Origin: an uncultured Clostridia bacterium
GTDB taxonomy: Bacteria > Bacillota > Clostridia > Christensenellales > UBA1242
Assembly (NCBI GenBank): GCA_944350115.1
Contig: CALVNZ010000005.1
Location: forward strand, 1 to 64,000
Direction of reading: 5' to 3'
DNA length: 64,000 bases
In this document: in pieces, positions 63,388 to 64,000 of the stretch
Layout of the letters: each line of letters begins with the position of its first letter
How positions within the stretch are numbered: position 1 is the stretch's first letter
Made by a program: the position numbers and the translations under genes
The notes under the pieces: model-generated
Database searches by the model: none
What the model was told of the DNA's origin: nothing
The model's input: only the letters and a program-made list of their open reading frames with translations

Positions 63388-63416
63388 TTGACTTATAAAA
63401 ACAAATGTCATATAAT
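63388..63416 (+). promoter_or_regulatory. thrS T-box promoter
   Basis: TTGACT (63388-63393), 17-nt spacer, TATAAT (63411-63416). The predicted start is about 63423, at the beginning of the T-box leader. Confidence 0.85.
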
Positions 63417-63422
63417 GTTCTA

Positions 63423-63625
63423 GTAACGCTGAGTTAAAAGACAAGTAGCATCCTTAAAAGCATTCAGAGAAAAGTTGGTTGGTGAAAAACTTTTGGTGGA
63501 GAGGATCAGTGAAACCACTTTTGACGATGAAGCCGACAATTTAACATAAAGTGGCACAAATTTGTGCAATTAAGGTGGAACCGCGGTTTATTTAATCGTC
63601 CTTAAAATTTAAGGGCGATTTTTAT
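63423..63625 (+). promoter_or_regulatory. T-box riboswitch (threonine)
   Basis: This leader senses uncharged tRNA. The conserved T-box AAGGTGGAACCGCGG lies at 63572-63586, followed by a terminator (stem ATCGTCCTT / AAGGGCGAT, 63595-63619, then T). The long Stem I occupies about 63425-63540. An ACC codon at 63514-63516, in GTGAAACCAC context, is the likely Thr specifier. Uncharged tRNA-Thr should favour the antiterminator and permit thrS transcription. Confidence 0.92.
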
Positions 63626-63654
63626 TTTGCCCTATGAAAAAAAAGGAGTCAAAT

Positions 63655-64000
63655 ATGGAAAAAATTGAAAAAAAAGATGAAAAACTCATGATGATGCGTC
63701 ACTCACTTGCTCACGTTCTTGCAAAAGCTTTAATGCAACTTTATCCAAAAACAAAATTGACAATTGGGCCTGCAATTGATGATGGTTTTTATTATGACAT
63801 TGATTTGCAAAGACCTATAACGCCTGATGATTATGCTTCAATTGAAAAGAAAATGAAAGAAATAATCAACAAAGGTGAAGAATTTAAAAGGGAAGTCGTT
63901 TCTAGAGAGCAGGCTTTAAAAATTTTTAAAGGAAATGAATATAAAGAAGAACTTGTTCGTGACCTTCCTGAAAATGAAGAAATTTCTTTGTATTACCTAG
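63655..64000 (+). CDS. thrS: Threonyl-tRNA synthetase, 5' part
   Basis: The gene runs off the right edge with 115 codons visible. MMMRHSLAHVLAKALMQL and the following IGPAIDDGFYYDID belong to the N2 editing domain, whose HxxxH zinc-like site is HSLAH. Standard ThrRS has a TGS domain of about 60 residues before this point, but here only about 10 residues precede it. AAAGGAG precedes ATG 63655, and the T-box leaves no room for an upstream extension. The charging function itself is not in doubt from the visible part and the T-box. Confidence 0.95.
   Translation, partial: MEKIEKKDEKLMMMRHSLAHVLAKALMQLYPKTKLTIGPAIDDGFYYDIDLQRPITPDDYASIEKKMKEIINKGEEFKREVVSREQALKIFKGNEYKEELVRDLPENEEISLYYL

Overview
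This is a dense, AT-rich, low-GC Gram-positive chromosome segment, most likely from an uncultured gut-type Clostridia. The evidence is conserved gene order (recJ-rel-hemZ, rpsO-pnp-ylxY-ftsK-rimO-pgsA-recA, miaB-mutS-mutL-miaA, scpA-scpB, pta-ackA-rpmF, plsX-rnc-smc-ftsY), a threonine T-box, a type A RNase P RNA and AAAGGAG-type ribosome binding sites. There is no phage, insertion sequence, CRISPR array or secretion island. Nearly all genes are housekeeping, interspersed with short runs of lineage-specific hypothetical genes, mainly 34.4-40.5 kb.

Layout. 0-6.7 kb: a hypothetical gene divergent from recJ, a Rel-type (p)ppGpp synthetase and hemZ. 6.7-16.2 kb: rpsO with a structured leader, pnp, ylxY, ftsK, rimO, pgsA and recA, then convergent pbp1A. 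18.4-26.2 kb: miaB, mutS, mutL, miaA and a PLP lyase. 26.2-30.8 kb: a small gene, a SpoIIM-like gene, dacF, scpAB and a SpoIVFB-type protease. 31-38 kb: a class III nucleotidyl cyclase, a zinc-ribbon membrane protein, mnmA, tRNA-Ser followed by odd repeats, degV and hypotheticals. 38-45 kb: HIT, rnhA, DUF4364, ylbJ, pta-ackA, rpmF. 44-51 kb: plsX, rnc, smc, ftsY, sigK. 51-60.6 kb: an unusual diadenylate cyclase, RNase P RNA, rarA, an E2-like protein, polA, a YqgF nuclease and DUF1292. 60.7-64 kb: a degenerate ABC transporter, ytxC, and T-box-controlled thrS, which runs off the window.

A sporulation signature is spread through the window: YlxY, SpoIIM-like, DacF, SpoIVFB, YlbJ, SigK and YtxC. 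The SigK homologue keeps a hydrophobic N-terminal extension like a pro-sequence, and the protease that would cleave it (SpoIVFB) is also here. The organism therefore probably makes, or recently made, endospores.

The most striking sequence-level pattern is promoter placement. For ftsK, miaB, rarA, polA, the zinc-ribbon gene, the yqgF gene and (nearly) recJ, a good sigma-A promoter has its -10 hexamer ending only 4-11 nt before the start codon, and there is no Shine-Dalgarno. These mRNAs should be leaderless or almost so. Other genes in the same window use normal Shine-Dalgarno leaders. Several familiar proteins are also altered: Rel has lost its hydrolase metal site, PgsA carries an extra FtsK-gamma-like winged helix, MiaB lacks its TRAM domain, ThrRS lacks TGS, the only ABC exporter has a ruined nucleotide site, and the diadenylate cyclase has a changed RHR motif.
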